Positions 28,353 to 38,107 of a stretch of 64,000 bases of DNA are shown here, in pieces. The stretch's first letter is position 1. Each line of letters opens with the position of its first letter. Position numbers and translations under genes: made by a program. The notes under the pieces were generated by a model. The model made no database searches and had not been told where the DNA came from. It saw nothing but the letters and a program-made list of their open reading frames with translations. This DNA is from Luteibacter mycovicinus (lineage in GTDB: Bacteria > Pseudomonadota > Gammaproteobacteria > Xanthomonadales > Rhodanobacteraceae): contig NZ_JQNL01000001.1 of NCBI RefSeq assembly GCF_000745235.1, positions 4,210,001 to 4,274,000 of the forward strand. Reading direction: 5' to 3'.

Positions 28353-28378
28353 AAAAATCCCGCCGAAGCGGGATTTTT
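28353..28378. terminator. Bidirectional terminator (CDF transporter / gnd)
   Basis: Stem ATCCCGC / GCGGGAT with loop CGAA, flanked by a run of A on the left and T on the right. It lies between convergent genes and should act on both. Confidence 0.92.
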
Positions 28379-28386
28379 CATGCCTT

Positions 28387-29391
28387 TCAGGAATGATCGC
28401 CTTCTTTCGGCGGCTTCCCGCGACCTTCGATGTGACCACCGAAGCCCATGCGCATCGCCGACAGCAGGCGCTCCGCATAGGTGTGGTCCTGACGCGAGCG
28501 GAAACGGGCGAACAGGGCGGAGGTGAGTACTTCGGCAGGGACGGCTTCTTCGATCGCGGCGTTCACCGTCCAGCGGCCTTCGCCGGAGTCGTCGACGTAG
28601 CCGGAGTAGTTGTCCAGCTCCGGACCCTTGGCCAGCGCGCTGGCCGTGAGATCGAGCAGCCACGAGGACACGACGCTGCCGCGGCGCCAGACTTCGGCGA
28701 TGTCGGCCATGTCGAGGTTGTAGCGCTCGCGCTCGGGCAGCTGCGTGCCGTTACGGTTCTTCAGGATGTCGAAGCCTTCCGCGAAGGCCTGCATCATGCC
28801 GTACTCGATGCCGTTGTGGATCATCTTGACGAAGTGGCCGGCACCGGCGGGACCGGCGTGCATGTAGCCGTTCTCGACGCGCGGGTCACGGCCTTCACGG
28901 CTCTCGGTGCGCGGGATGTCGCCGGCGCCCGGCGCGAGGGTCTTGAAGATCGGGTCGAGGAAGTCGACGGTGGGCTTGTCGCCGCCGATCATCATGCAGT
29001 AACCGCGATCCAGGCCCCACACACCGCCGGAGGTACCGACGTCGACGTAGTGCTGACCCTTGGCGGCGAGCTCTTCGGCACGGCGGGCATCGTCCTTGTA
29101 GAAGGTGTTGCCACCGTCGATGATGATGTCGTCCTTGCCCAGCAGGCCACTGATCTTGGCGATCGTGGTCTCGGTGATCTCGCCTGCCGGCAGCATGACC
29201 CAGACGACCTTGGGCGAGGGCAGGGCCTGGACCAGGGCCTCGAGCGACTCGACGGCTTCGCCGCCGTCCTTCGCCAGCGTGGCACGCGCGTCGGCGTTGT
29301 TGTCATAGACAACGGTCTGGTGACCGTCCCTCATCAGGCGACGGGCGATGTTGCCGCCCATCTTGCCCAGACCGATCAAACCGATTTTCAT
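28387..29391 (-). CDS. gnd: 6-phosphogluconate dehydrogenase, decarboxylating (short form)
   Basis: A 334-residue enzyme that oxidises 6-phosphogluconate to ribulose-5-phosphate plus CO2. Visible are the cofactor fold [13 protein letters not shown] (residues 7-19), [30 protein letters not shown] and the active-site [18 protein letters not shown]. The length is that of the short YqeC/GndA-like type, often NAD-preferring, rather than the 470-residue Gnd. I chose ATG 29391; the frame is open to 29448 without conserved sequence. It ends at a shared terminator. Confidence 0.93.
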   Translation of the reverse strand: MKIGLIGLGKMGGNIARRLMRDGHQTVVYDNNADARATLAKDGGEAVESLEALVQALPSPKVVWVMLPAGEITETTIAKISGLLGKDDIIIDGGNTFYKDDARRAEELAAKGQHYVDVGTSGGVWGLDRGYCMMIGGDKPTVDFLDPIFKTLAPGAGDIPRTESREGRDPRVENGYMHAGPAGAGHFVKMIHNGIEYGMMQAFAEGFDILKNRNGTQLPERERYNLDMADIAEVWRRGSVVSSWLLDLTASALAKGPELDNYSGYVDDSGEGRWTVNAAIEEAVPAEVLTSALFARFRSRQDHTYAERLLSAMRMGFGGHIEGRGKPPKEGDHS

Positions 29392-29470
29392 GCGTGGGGT
29401 CCTCGTGTGTTTATCGGGGGAATATGTGGCTACCCGGTCAGGATGCAAGGCATATCAACGTGTCAGGCAC

Positions 29471-30433
29471 TCAAAGCGGTGCCTCGAAGTCGATATCCGG
29501 TCCGGCGGGAACGATCCCGGTCGGGTCCAGCCAGGGGTGGCTCAGGTAATAGTGCTTTTTGATGTGCCCGAAGTCGACCGTTTCGCGAATGCCCGGCTCC
29601 TGATACAGCGCGCGCGTATACGCCCAAAGCGCGGGATAGTCGATCAGGCGGCGCAGGTTGCATTTGAAATGTCCGTGGTACACCGGGTCGAAGCGGAGCA
29701 GGGTGGTGAACAGTCGCCAGTCGGCTTCGGTCAGGCGGTCGCCACACAGGTAGCGACGGTCCGAGAGGTGCATCTCCAGCCAGTCCAGCGTGTCGAACAG
29801 CGGGACGATGGCTTCCTCGTAAGCGTCCTGGCTGCCGGCAAAGCCGGCCTTGTACACACCATTATTCAACGTGTCGTAGATCCGCGCATTGTACCCGTCG
29901 ATCTCCGCGCGCAGGTCTTGCGGATAATAGTCGCCGCGTCGGGCGCCGACGCCATCGAAGGCGTCGTTGAACATGCGGATGATGTCGGCCGACTCGTTGC
30001 TGACGATGGTGCGCCTCTGTTTGTCCCACAGCACGGGGACGGAGGCCCGGCCCGAGACTGCTGGATCGGCCAGTTTGTACAGCTCGAAGACCCGGCGTAC
30101 CCCGTTGACGTCATCGGGCACGACGCCTTCGGCGGGCTCGAAGGTCCAGCCCTCGTCGCCCATGAGCCAATGTGTCACGGAGAGGCCGATCATCTCGTCG
30201 AGGCCTTTGATGGCCCGGAAAATTGCCGTGCGGTGTGCCCATGGGCACGCCCGTGCGATATACAGGTGGTAGCGCCCGGCTTCGGCGGTAAAGCCGCCTT
30301 CGCCGGTCGGACCCGCCGAGCCATCCGGGGTAATCCAGTTCCGGAAACGCGTCGGCTCGCGCTCGAAGCGGCCCCCACTCTTGCCGGTGTCGTATCCCGC
30401 GGTGGTCCAGGTGCCTTCGACGAGCAGCCCCAT
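29471..30433 (-). CDS. Glutathionyl-hydroquinone reductase (YqjG/ECM4 type glutathione transferase)
   Basis: A 320-residue xi-class glutathione transferase that reduces glutathionylated hydroquinones. The catalytic Cys is in ACPWAHRT (about residue 62), with NWITPDGSAGPTGEGGF before it and VPVLWDKQRRTIVSNESADIIRMF after it, closely following Escherichia coli YqjG. That protein starts MGxLxDGxW, so I placed the start at ATG 30433 (MGLLVEGTW), which has GAGG 9 bases upstream; an in-frame codon at 30493 would add 20 residues. Confidence 0.92.
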   Translation of the reverse strand: MGLLVEGTWTTAGYDTGKSGGRFEREPTRFRNWITPDGSAGPTGEGGFTAEAGRYHLYIARACPWAHRTAIFRAIKGLDEMIGLSVTHWLMGDEGWTFEPAEGVVPDDVNGVRRVFELYKLADPAVSGRASVPVLWDKQRRTIVSNESADIIRMFNDAFDGVGARRGDYYPQDLRAEIDGYNARIYDTLNNGVYKAGFAGSQDAYEEAIVPLFDTLDWLEMHLSDRRYLCGDRLTEADWRLFTTLLRFDPVYHGHFKCNLRRLIDYPALWAYTRALYQEPGIRETVDFGHIKKHYYLSHPWLDPTGIVPAGPDIDFEAPL

Positions 30434-30591
30434 GGGCGTCATCCTCGGTGGTAAAACGCCTTGATAGCGCAGGGGGAGAGAAAATTCCGTCATGTGAGGG
30501 CGATGTCTGTCCCTCGGGGGAGATGCTTGACGGGTTCTTCAGTGGCTCAGTGGGAGGGTGCGGCTTTCCATTACCTTCAAAGGAGCCTCTC

Positions 30592-31086
30592 ATGACCGAC
30601 GCACGCCAGCAGGACAACGAGAAGATCTGGTCGCTGATCAAGGACGCCCGCGTCGCCATGCTGACCAGCGAGCGCGACGGCCGGCTCTACAGCCGCCCCA
30701 TGGTCGCCTCGCAGAAGGCCTTCGATGGCAGCCTCTGGTTTTTCACCCGCAAGAGTTCGCCGAAGGTGGCCGAGGTGGAGGCGCATCGCCAGGTCAACGT
30801 CGCCTATGCCAGTTCCTCCGACAACAGCTATGTTTCGCTGTCGGGCGCCGCTGTCGTGGTCGACGACCGCGCTTCCATCGATGCCCACTGGAACGAGTGG
30901 ATCAAAACCTGGTTCCCGAATGGCAAGGACGACCCGGACATCGCGCTGATCCGTGTCGACGTCGACACCGCCGAATACTGGGATGCGCCCTCGTCGAAGA
31001 TGGTCGTCGCGTTCGACTATCTGAAGGCGCGCCTCTCGGGAAAGACGCCCGACCTTGGCGAGAATCGCAAGATCGACGTCCGTTGA
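30592..31086 (+). CDS. Pyridoxamine-5'-phosphate-oxidase-fold general stress protein
   Basis: A 164-residue flavin-binding split-barrel protein of the type called 'general stress protein 26'. Typical segments are ARVAMLTSERDGRLYSRPM (residues 19-37), WFFTRKSSPKVAEV, VNVAYASSSDNSYVSLSG and the WDAPSSKM end. The substrate is unknown for the group; a role in oxidative stress has been proposed. A very good Shine-Dalgarno (AAAGGAG) sits 7 bases before the ATG. Divergent from the hydroquinone reductase, which fits a shared stress theme. Confidence 0.85.
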   Translation: MTDARQQDNEKIWSLIKDARVAMLTSERDGRLYSRPMVASQKAFDGSLWFFTRKSSPKVAEVEAHRQVNVAYASSSDNSYVSLSGAAVVVDDRASIDAHWNEWIKTWFPNGKDDPDIALIRVDVDTAEYWDAPSSKMVVAFDYLKARLSGKTPDLGENRKIDVR

Positions 31087-31159
31087 CCTGACTTCTGGCA
31101 CGGTAGAGGCGGGCTTCGTTTGCCGGTTACGCTCAGGGGTCGTTCCCAGGGTGTCCCCG

Positions 31160-33097
31160 ATGAAAAACGTTGCCCGTCTGTCGCTCGCCAGTGTCGCCCT
31201 TGCGGGTTCGCTCGGCGCCGCGGCCGCGACCTTCGATCCGCGCGAAGCGTTCGCTCCGTTCGATTATCCCCAGCCGGCAACGGCTTATCGCTCCGGCAGC
31301 GGTACGCCCGGCCCGTTGTTCTGGCAGAACCGGGCGGACTACGACCTGTCCGCCACGCTCGACCCGGTGAGGAATACGCTGGTCGGCAAGACCACGATTC
31401 ACTACACCAATAACAGTCCCGATGCGCTCGACGTGCTCTGGCTGCAGATGGACGAGAACCGTTTCACCCGCGAGGCCCGCGGCAATTTCACCGGCGGACG
31501 GCAGCCTGCGGACAAGCAGCACACCGATGGTTACCGTATCGCGAGTGTCAGCGTCGAGCAGGGTGGCAGGACGGCGCGGGCGGCTTACGTGGTCAGCGAT
31601 ACACGGATGCAGATCCGCCTGCCCGAGGCGGTTTCCGCGAAAGGCGGCAAGGTCTCGGTGACGATCGAATATTCTTACGATCTGCCTGGCGATTTCGGCG
31701 GTCGGACGGGATTCGCACCGTCGAAGAACGGGAACATCTACGAGATGGCGCAGTGGTACCCGCGCATGTGCGTGTACGACGATCAACGTGGCTGGGACAC
31801 CGCGCCCTATCTCAACAGCGAGTTCTACCTCGAGTACGGCGATTTCAACTACGCGATCACCGTACCCTCGGACATGATCGTCGCCGGCTCCGGTGAACTG
31901 GTCAACCCGGACGACGTGCTCACGGCCGCGCAGCGAGACAGGCTGGCCAAAGCACGCGAGAGCGACAAGACGGTGATGATCCGCACGCCCGCGGAAGTGA
32001 CCGATCCGGCCAGCCGGCCGAAGAAGGGCGGCACGCTCACCTGGAAATTCCAGATGAAGAACACGCGTGACGTCGCGTTCGGCGCGTCGACCAGCTACGT
32101 GTGGGACGCGGCGCGGATCAATCTGCCCGAAGGCAAGAAAGCCCTGGCCATGTCGGTGTACCCGGTGGAGAGCGTCGGTGACGCGCAGTGGGGTCGTTCG
32201 ACGGAATACCTGAAGGCTTCTGTCGAGCACTTCTCGACAAAGTGGTACCCGTACCCGTACCCCGTTGCGATCAACGAAGCCGGCGATGCGGCCAGTGGTA
32301 TGGAATACCCGGGTATCGTCTTCGATCCGATGAAGGCGTCGCCGAAGGATCTCCACATGGTGACCGCGCACGAGATCGGTCACACCTGGTTTCCGATGAT
32401 CGTCGGCTCCGACGAGCGTCGTAACGCCTGGATGGACGAGGGCTTCAACACCTTCATCGACGTGTATGAGGCGGACGCGTTCAACCGGGGCGAATTCGCG
32501 CCGAAGCGCGACAGTGAGTACTCGCCCAAAGGTGGCAATCCGGTCGACGAAATCCTGCCGCTGCTGGCAGACCCGGAAGCGCCGAATCTGCTGATCGGTG
32601 CCGACATGGTCAAAGAGAAATACCGGCACCCGGCGACGTACTTCAAGGCGGCCCTCGGCCTGGTGCTGTTGCGCGAGCAGATCGTCGGTCCCGAGCGTTT
32701 CGATCCGGCGTTCCGCAAATACATCGCCACCTGGGCCTATAAGCATCCGACACCGTCGGACTTCTTTCGCCTGATGGAGAGCGAAACCGGCGAGGACCTC
32801 GGCTGGTTCTGGCGCGGCTGGTATGCCAACAACTGGCAGCTGGACCTTGCGGTGACGAAAGTGGATGGTGCGAAGGTGACCATCGCCAATCTGGATCGGC
32901 TGGTGATGCCTGCGACCCTGCGGGTGACCTTCGAGGACAAGACCACGCGCGATATCCGCATCCCGGTGGAGACCTGGCAGCAGCACACGGCCTTCGACGT
33001 GACCGTCCCGGGCCAGAAGAAGATCGTGGGCGCCGTGATCGATCCGGATCACGCGCTTCCCGATCGCGACCGCTCGAACAACGTCTGGCCGCACTGA
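31160..33097 (+). CDS. Exported M1 family metallopeptidase
   Basis: A 645-residue zinc aminopeptidase-type protein with a signal peptide (residues 1-23). The catalytic zinc site is complete: HEIGH at 404-408 and Glu427, giving HExxH-x18-E. The usual M1 exopeptidase GxMEN motif is present in altered form as SGMEYPG (about 378), typical of the secreted, less-studied M1 group found in Xanthomonadales and Bacteroidetes. It should act in the periplasm or outside the cell. The next gene begins 2 bases after its stop. Confidence 0.92.
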   Translation: MKNVARLSLASVALAGSLGAAAATFDPREAFAPFDYPQPATAYRSGSGTPGPLFWQNRADYDLSATLDPVRNTLVGKTTIHYTNNSPDALDVLWLQMDENRFTREARGNFTGGRQPADKQHTDGYRIASVSVEQGGRTARAAYVVSDTRMQIRLPEAVSAKGGKVSVTIEYSYDLPGDFGGRTGFAPSKNGNIYEMAQWYPRMCVYDDQRGWDTAPYLNSEFYLEYGDFNYAITVPSDMIVAGSGELVNPDDVLTAAQRDRLAKARESDKTVMIRTPAEVTDPASRPKKGGTLTWKFQMKNTRDVAFGASTSYVWDAARINLPEGKKALAMSVYPVESVGDAQWGRSTEYLKASVEHFSTKWYPYPYPVAINEAGDAASGMEYPGIVFDPMKASPKDLHMVTAHEIGHTWFPMIVGSDERRNAWMDEGFNTFIDVYEADAFNRGEFAPKRDSEYSPKGGNPVDEILPLLADPEAPNLLIGADMVKEKYRHPATYFKAALGLVLLREQIVGPERFDPAFRKYIATWAYKHPTPSDFFRLMESETGEDLGWFWRGWYANNWQLDLAVTKVDGAKVTIANLDRLVMPATLRVTFEDKTTRDIRIPVETWQQHTAFDVTVPGQKKIVGAVIDPDHALPDRDRSNNVWPH

Positions 33098-33099
33098 CC

Positions 33100-33732
33100 A
33101 TGTCGCCCCGGGTTGCCGCTGTCTCAAATCTTTTCGCGATTATCGTCGCAGCGGTCGCCTGGCCGACGCTGATGCTCCAGTACTGGCTGATGCTCTGGTC
33201 GGGGCCGGTACTGGAAGTGACGCTGCGTTTCTTCAGCTTCTTCACGATCCTGTCGAACCTTCTGGTCGCGCTGGTCGCCACCTCGTCGGCGACGGGTGGT
33301 GAATGGGCGCCCCTGCGGATATGGCGTGGCCCGCGCGTGCGCGGGCTGGCGGCCTTGTCCATTTCGGTGACCTGTCTGATTTACGCGGTGCTCCTGCAGT
33401 CGCTCTGGCACCCGATGGGGCCGCAGCTGGTCGCCGATCGTTCGCTGCATTACGTCGTGCCGTTTCTGTTCGTCGTGTGGTGGCTTGCGTTGCTCCCGCA
33501 TGGCGCACTGGTTTGGGGTGACGCGTTGCGCTGGATGGTGTTTCCGCTGGCTTTCCTGGTATGGACGCTGGGTCGGGGCGCCGTGGTGCATGAGTATCCC
33601 TATCCGTTCATGGACGTGGCTCACCTGGGTTACGTCGCGGTGCTGCTCAACAGCCTTCTCGTGGGGGCTCTGTTTCTCGGTCTGGGCCTCGCGCTCGTCG
33701 CCCTCGACAAGGCGCTGGCGCGCCACGCCTGA
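33100..33732 (+). CDS. Pr6Pr family membrane protein
   Basis: A 210-residue hydrophobic protein with six membrane helices. The order of motifs, including FFTILSNLLVAL (about residues 47-58), the ITCLIYAVLLQ-like helix, LLHYVVP-like SLHYVVPFLFVVWWL, and the YPYPFMDVAHLGY turn, fits the Pr6Pr (proteins with six predicted TM helices) family, distantly related to FAR-17a/AIG1. The ATG begins 2 bases after the M1 peptidase stop, so they are co-transcribed. Function unknown. Confidence 0.8.
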   Translation: MSPRVAAVSNLFAIIVAAVAWPTLMLQYWLMLWSGPVLEVTLRFFSFFTILSNLLVALVATSSATGGEWAPLRIWRGPRVRGLAALSISVTCLIYAVLLQSLWHPMGPQLVADRSLHYVVPFLFVVWWLALLPHGALVWGDALRWMVFPLAFLVWTLGRGAVVHEYPYPFMDVAHLGYVAVLLNSLLVGALFLGLGLALVALDKALARHA

Positions 33733-33791
33733 TACCTACGTAGAAGTGTGGCCTTTGCACTGGCTTGACCCGCGATTCACGGGGCCGCTGC

Positions 33792-33800
33792 CATATACCT
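33792..33800 (+). promoter_or_regulatory. Possible -10 element of the katE promoter
   Basis: CATATACCT shares the TATAC core of the sigma-S -10 (CTATACT) and lies 27 bases before the katE ATG. TTGACC at 33765-33770 is too far upstream for a normal sigma-70 spacer. Offered as a candidate only. Confidence 0.25.
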
Positions 33801-33826
33801 CCCGTTGAGAACACGCGAGGTACATC

Positions 33827-36016
33827 ATGAGCAAGGCGCCCAAAGCCCCAGCCGACGATTCACGCAAGCACTCCTCCGCCGTCCACGACGATCCCAAGCG
33901 CGCCGATCTGGCGAGGGACACCGTCGATGCCACCGGCGCGACGATGACCACGGATCAGGGAACGCGCATCGCTGACGACCAGAACTCGCTGAAGGCCGGC
34001 GAGCGCGGCGCGACGCTGCTGGAGGATTTCATCCTCCGCGAAAAGATCACCCATTTCGATCACGAGCGCATCCCGGAACGTATCGTCCATGCGCGCGGTG
34101 CCGCGGCGCATGGCTATTTCGAGGCCTACGATTCGCTGGCATCGGTCACGCGCGCGTCCTTTCTTTCACAGAAAGGCAAGCGGACGCCCGTTTTCGTCCG
34201 CTTCTCCACCGTAGCGGGATCGCGTGGCTCTACGGATCTCGCCCGCGACGTGCGTGGGTTCTCGGTGAAGTTCTACACCGAAGAAGGCAATTACGATCTC
34301 GTCGGCAATAACATCCCGGTGTTCTTCATTCAGGACGCGATCAAGTTTCCCGATCTGATCCATGCGGTGAAACCCGAGCCGCATAACGAGATTCCGCAGG
34401 CCGCCAGCGCACACGACACCTTCTGGGATTTCATCTCCCTGATGCCCGAGTCGATGCACATGATCATGTGGGCGATGTCGGACCGTGCGATTCCGCGCAG
34501 CTACCGGATGATGGAAGGGTTCGGCGTCCACACGTTCCGTTTCGTCAATGCGGCGGGCAAGTCGACCTTCGTCAAATTCCACTGGAAGCCGAAGCTCGGT
34601 CTGCACAGCGTGGCCTGGGACGAAGCGCTGAAGATCTCCGGCAACGACCCCGACTTCCATCGGCGCGATCTGGCCGATGCCATCACGGCGGGCGATTTCC
34701 CGGAGTGGGAGCTCGGTGTACAGCTGGTCGACGAGGAAGACGAGCACAAGTTCGATTTCGATCTGCTCGATCCGACCAAGCTGATTCCGGAAGAGGTAGT
34801 GCCCGTGCGCCTCATCGGCCGCATGGTGCTGGACCGCAACCCGGATAATTATTTTGCCGAGACCGAACAGGTCGCGTTCCATCCCGGACACGTCGTGCCG
34901 GGTATCGATTTCAGCAACGATCCCCTGCTGCAGGGACGCCTGTTCTCGTATACGGACACGCAGCTCTCGCGCCTGGGCAGCCCTAACTTCCACGAGCTGC
35001 CGATCAATCGTGCCGTGGTTCCGGTCCGCAATCACCAGCGCGATGCCCACATGCGGCACACGATCGACAAGGGGCGCGTCGCGTATGAGCCCAACTCGCT
35101 GGGCGGCGGGTGTCCGTTCCAGGCCTCCTGGAAGGATGGCGGATTCACGTCGGTGAACGAGCGCATCGACGCGCGGAAGGTACGTGCGCGTAGTGAAACG
35201 TTCCTCGATCACTTCACGCAGGCGCGCATGTTCCTGCACAGCCAGTCCGAGGCCGAGTACAACCATATCGTCAGCGCGCTGCGCTTCGAGCTGGGCAAGG
35301 TACAGGAGCCGACGGTACGGCAACGCATGCTGTTCATGCTGGCTCAGGTCGACACGGACCTTGCGGCGAGCGTGGCGCAGGCGCTCGGCATTCCCGTCCC
35401 GAAGAAGAGCGACGGGCCGCTCAACCGAAGCGTGCCAGCCGACGCGGATCCGAAGAGTTATCAACCGACGCCGGCGCGTGACGTGCCGGTCTCCCCGGCG
35501 CTCAGCATGCGCCACCGGCCAGGCGACACCCTGGCGACGCGCAAGGTAGCGGTGCTGCTGGCCGATGGCTTCGCGGCTGATGACGTCGCTGCGGTACGCA
35601 AGGCCCTCGAGCAGAGTGGGGTACAGGTCAAGTTCGTCGCACCTCAGCTTGGTTCGATTCGCTCGAACGGCGATGCCGTCGAGGCCGACTTCAGCTTCCT
35701 CACGAGCAATTCGGTGCTGTTCGATGCGATCTACGTGCCGGGCGGCCGGGGTAGCGTCGATCTGCTGAAGCGCGTGCCGGATGTCGCGGACTTCATCAAG
35801 GACAGCTGGCGCCATTGCAAGGCCATCGCTGCCAGCGGTGAAGGCGCCGAGCTTCTCGTCGGTCTGCCCGGCGGTGTCGCCGTCGGCGAAAAAAAGGACG
35901 TCCGCAGCGAGCACGGCGTGGTCGTCACAGGCGGAAAGGCCAGCGATGGGTTCGCGAGGGGCTTCGTGCAGGCGCTGGCCGCGGGACGGCACTGGGAGCG
36001 TGAAACGCTCTCCTGA
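33827..36016 (+). CDS. katE: Monofunctional catalase, large HPII type
   Basis: A 729-residue haem catalase that breaks down hydrogen peroxide. The catalytic His is in [15 protein letters not shown] (about residue 86), the distal Asn in [20 protein letters not shown] (about 159), and the proximal Tyr region in [13 protein letters not shown]. Residues about 570-729 form the class I glutamine-amidotransferase-like domain that marks the large-subunit clade. GAGG lies 7 bases upstream of the ATG. A TATAC box at 33794-33798 with no good -35 would suit sigma-S control, as for Escherichia coli katE, but this is weak evidence. Confidence 0.97.
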   Translation: MSKAPKAPADDSRKHSSAVHDDPKRADLARDTVDATGATMTTDQGTRIADDQNSLKAGERGATLLEDFILREKITHFDHERIPERIVHARGAAAHGYFEAYDSLASVTRASFLSQKGKRTPVFVRFSTVAGSRGSTDLARDVRGFSVKFYTEEGNYDLVGNNIPVFFIQDAIKFPDLIHAVKPEPHNEIPQAASAHDTFWDFISLMPESMHMIMWAMSDRAIPRSYRMMEGFGVHTFRFVNAAGKSTFVKFHWKPKLGLHSVAWDEALKISGNDPDFHRRDLADAITAGDFPEWELGVQLVDEEDEHKFDFDLLDPTKLIPEEVVPVRLIGRMVLDRNPDNYFAETEQVAFHPGHVVPGIDFSNDPLLQGRLFSYTDTQLSRLGSPNFHELPINRAVVPVRNHQRDAHMRHTIDKGRVAYEPNSLGGGCPFQASWKDGGFTSVNERIDARKVRARSETFLDHFTQARMFLHSQSEAEYNHIVSALRFELGKVQEPTVRQRMLFMLAQVDTDLAASVAQALGIPVPKKSDGPLNRSVPADADPKSYQPTPARDVPVSPALSMRHRPGDTLATRKVAVLLADGFAADDVAAVRKALEQSGVQVKFVAPQLGSIRSNGDAVEADFSFLTSNSVLFDAIYVPGGRGSVDLLKRVPDVADFIKDSWRHCKAIAASGEGAELLVGLPGGVAVGEKKDVRSEHGVVVTGGKASDGFARGFVQALAAGRHWERETLS

Positions 36017-36028
36017 TCGGAGCCCTGG

Positions 36029-36059
36029 CCGGGGGATACGTGGACCACGTATCCCCCGG
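36029..36059. other. Perfect 15-bp palindrome after katE
   Basis: CCGGGGGATACGTGG (36029-36043), one A, then its exact reverse complement CCACGTATCCCCCGG (36045-36059). There is no T-run, so it is not a typical intrinsic terminator, although it lies 12 bases after the katE stop and 46 before the ABC transporter. It can form a very stable hairpin in RNA or serve as a symmetric protein-binding site. Confidence 0.7.
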
Positions 36060-36105
36060 TGCCCTACGACGTCGGCGTGACTCGATACCGGTCTACAATG
36101 CCGGC

Positions 36106-37938
36106 ATGATATTCCGATGGTTCGAATCCCTGATCGACATTTTCCGCGAGGTCCCTGATCGGACCCCGCCGAAGAGTGTCGTCCGCTTCTATGCCCATTA
36201 CCTGCGTCAGGTATGGAAGATCTTCGTCGCAGCCCTCGTGGTGGGGCTGGCCGTCGCCCTGATCGAAGTCGCCATGTTCGACTTTCTGGGGCGCCTGGTC
36301 GACATGGCGCAGAAGACGCCGGCGGCGACTTTCTTCCAGACGCACGCCGGCACGCTCGCGTGGATGGCGTTCGTCGTGGTCGTCCTGCGTCCCCTCTCGA
36401 TCGGGATTCACGATCTCCTGGTCAACCAGACACTCAATCCCGGCATGACCAGCATGATGCGCTGGCAGCATCATCGCTATGTGCTCAAGCAGAGCCTGTC
36501 CTTTTTCCAGAACGACTTCGCCGGGCGCATCGCCAATCGCATCATGCAGACGGCGCCCTCGCTGCGGCAGTCGGCCGTGCAGGTGGTTGACGCCCTCTGG
36601 TACGTCACCGTCTATGCCGGTACCTCGATCTACCTGTTCGCCAAAGCGGACATCTGGCTGGCCGTTCCGCTGATCTGCTGGATCGCTGGCTATATCGGCA
36701 TGCTCGTGTTCTTCGTGCCGCGGGTGAAGGAGCGTTCGTGGAAGGCGTCGGAGGCCCGCTCGAAGCTGATGGGGCGCATCGTCGACGGCTACAGCAACGT
36801 GATGACGCTGAAACTCTTCGCCCATACGAATCGCGAGGAAGCCTATGCGCGTGAAGCCATCGTCGAGCAGACCGAGAAGGTGCGGTCGTCGAGCCGCATG
36901 GTCACGACGATGGATGTCTCCATCACGACGCTCAACGGCCTGCTGATCGGCTTCACCAGCGCACTGGCGTTGTGGCTTTGGTCGCGTGGCACGGTGACGA
37001 CGGGTCAGGTGGCGCTCGCCGTGGGCCTGGTCATCCGTATCAACAACATGTCCGGCTGGATCATGTGGGTGGTCAACGGCATCTTCGAGGATGTCGGTAC
37101 CGTCCAGGATGGCATCACCACGCTCTCGCAGGAACGTACGGTGGTCGATCGGGCCGACGCCGTGCCGCTGGTGGTGTCGAAGGGCGAGGTCCGCTTCGAC
37201 GATATTCATTTCCATTACGGCAAGGCCGGCGGCATCATCGGCGGCCTCGATCTGGTCGTGCGTGCGGGTGAGAAGATCGGACTGGTCGGGCCGTCGGGTG
37301 CCGGCAAGTCCACGATGGTGAACGTGCTGCTGCGTCTCTACGACCTCGAGGACGGGCACATTTACATCGATGGGCAGGATGTCGCGAAGGTCACCCAGGA
37401 ATCGCTGCGCTCGAAGATCGGCGTGGTGACGCAGGATACTTCGCTGCTGCATCGATCGATCCGGGACAACCTGCTTTACGGGCGTCCGGATGCGACCGAC
37501 GCGGAGATGGCCGAGGCCGTCCGGCAAGCTCGTGCGGATGAGTTCATCCCGCTGCTGTCGGATGGCGAAGGTCGCACGGGTTACGACGCCCACGCCGGCG
37601 AGCGTGGCGTGAAGCTATCGGGTGGCCAGCGGCAGCGTATCGCCATTGCGCGCGTCCTGCTGAAAGATGCGCCCATTCTGGTTCTGGACGAAGCCACCTC
37701 GGCGCTGGATTCCGAAGCGGAGGCAGCGATCCAGGAGAGCCTCGAGACGCTGATGCGCGGCAAGACCGTTATCGCGATCGCCCACCGCCTGTCGACCATC
37801 GCGAAGATGGATCGTCTCGTCGTGATGGAGCACGGGGCCATCGTGGAGACCGGCACGCATTCGGAGCTGATTGCGCGTGGCGGCCTTTATGCGCGCTTGT
37901 GGGCGCATCAGACCGGTGGCTTCGTCGGGGTGGAGTAG
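36106..37938 (+). CDS. ABC transporter, fused permease and ATPase
   Basis: A 610-residue half-transporter with an N-terminal ABC exporter membrane domain (six helices, about residues 40-330) and a C-terminal nucleotide-binding domain. The NBD has Walker A GPSGAGKST (about 398), signature LSGGQRQR (about 505), Walker B ILVLDEATS and the switch His in AIAHRLSTI. It probably works as a homodimeric exporter of lipid or drug-like compounds; substrate unknown. The start is the ATG at 36106, after which the first helix follows; an in-frame upstream codon (36040) lies in the katE palindrome. Confidence 0.92.
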   Translation: MIFRWFESLIDIFREVPDRTPPKSVVRFYAHYLRQVWKIFVAALVVGLAVALIEVAMFDFLGRLVDMAQKTPAATFFQTHAGTLAWMAFVVVVLRPLSIGIHDLLVNQTLNPGMTSMMRWQHHRYVLKQSLSFFQNDFAGRIANRIMQTAPSLRQSAVQVVDALWYVTVYAGTSIYLFAKADIWLAVPLICWIAGYIGMLVFFVPRVKERSWKASEARSKLMGRIVDGYSNVMTLKLFAHTNREEAYAREAIVEQTEKVRSSSRMVTTMDVSITTLNGLLIGFTSALALWLWSRGTVTTGQVALAVGLVIRINNMSGWIMWVVNGIFEDVGTVQDGITTLSQERTVVDRADAVPLVVSKGEVRFDDIHFHYGKAGGIIGGLDLVVRAGEKIGLVGPSGAGKSTMVNVLLRLYDLEDGHIYIDGQDVAKVTQESLRSKIGVVTQDTSLLHRSIRDNLLYGRPDATDAEMAEAVRQARADEFIPLLSDGEGRTGYDAHAGERGVKLSGGQRQRIAIARVLLKDAPILVLDEATSALDSEAEAAIQESLETLMRGKTVIAIAHRLSTIAKMDRLVVMEHGAIVETGTHSELIARGGLYARLWAHQTGGFVGVE

Positions 37939-38107
37939 GGCGGCCTCCCAGGCTCCAGGGTTTCCCGCTCCGCCCGCTCAGTGAACGCAAGGGACGGGGA
38001 GGGGCGCATGGCAGGCATGAATCGGGCGATAGGCAGCGTTGCAAAGAACGCGCTTGTCGGCCCCGTGGTTCCGGCGACAATGAGGGCCAGACACAAGTGA
38101 GGTTCGT

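Noticed and set aside
34166..35992. A 608-codon minus-strand frame opposite katE.
   Set aside because: Shadow of katE, with Arg/His-rich sequence and no motif.
36064..37593. A 509-codon minus-strand frame opposite the ABC transporter.
   Set aside because: Antisense to a gene with intact Walker and signature motifs; no independent support.
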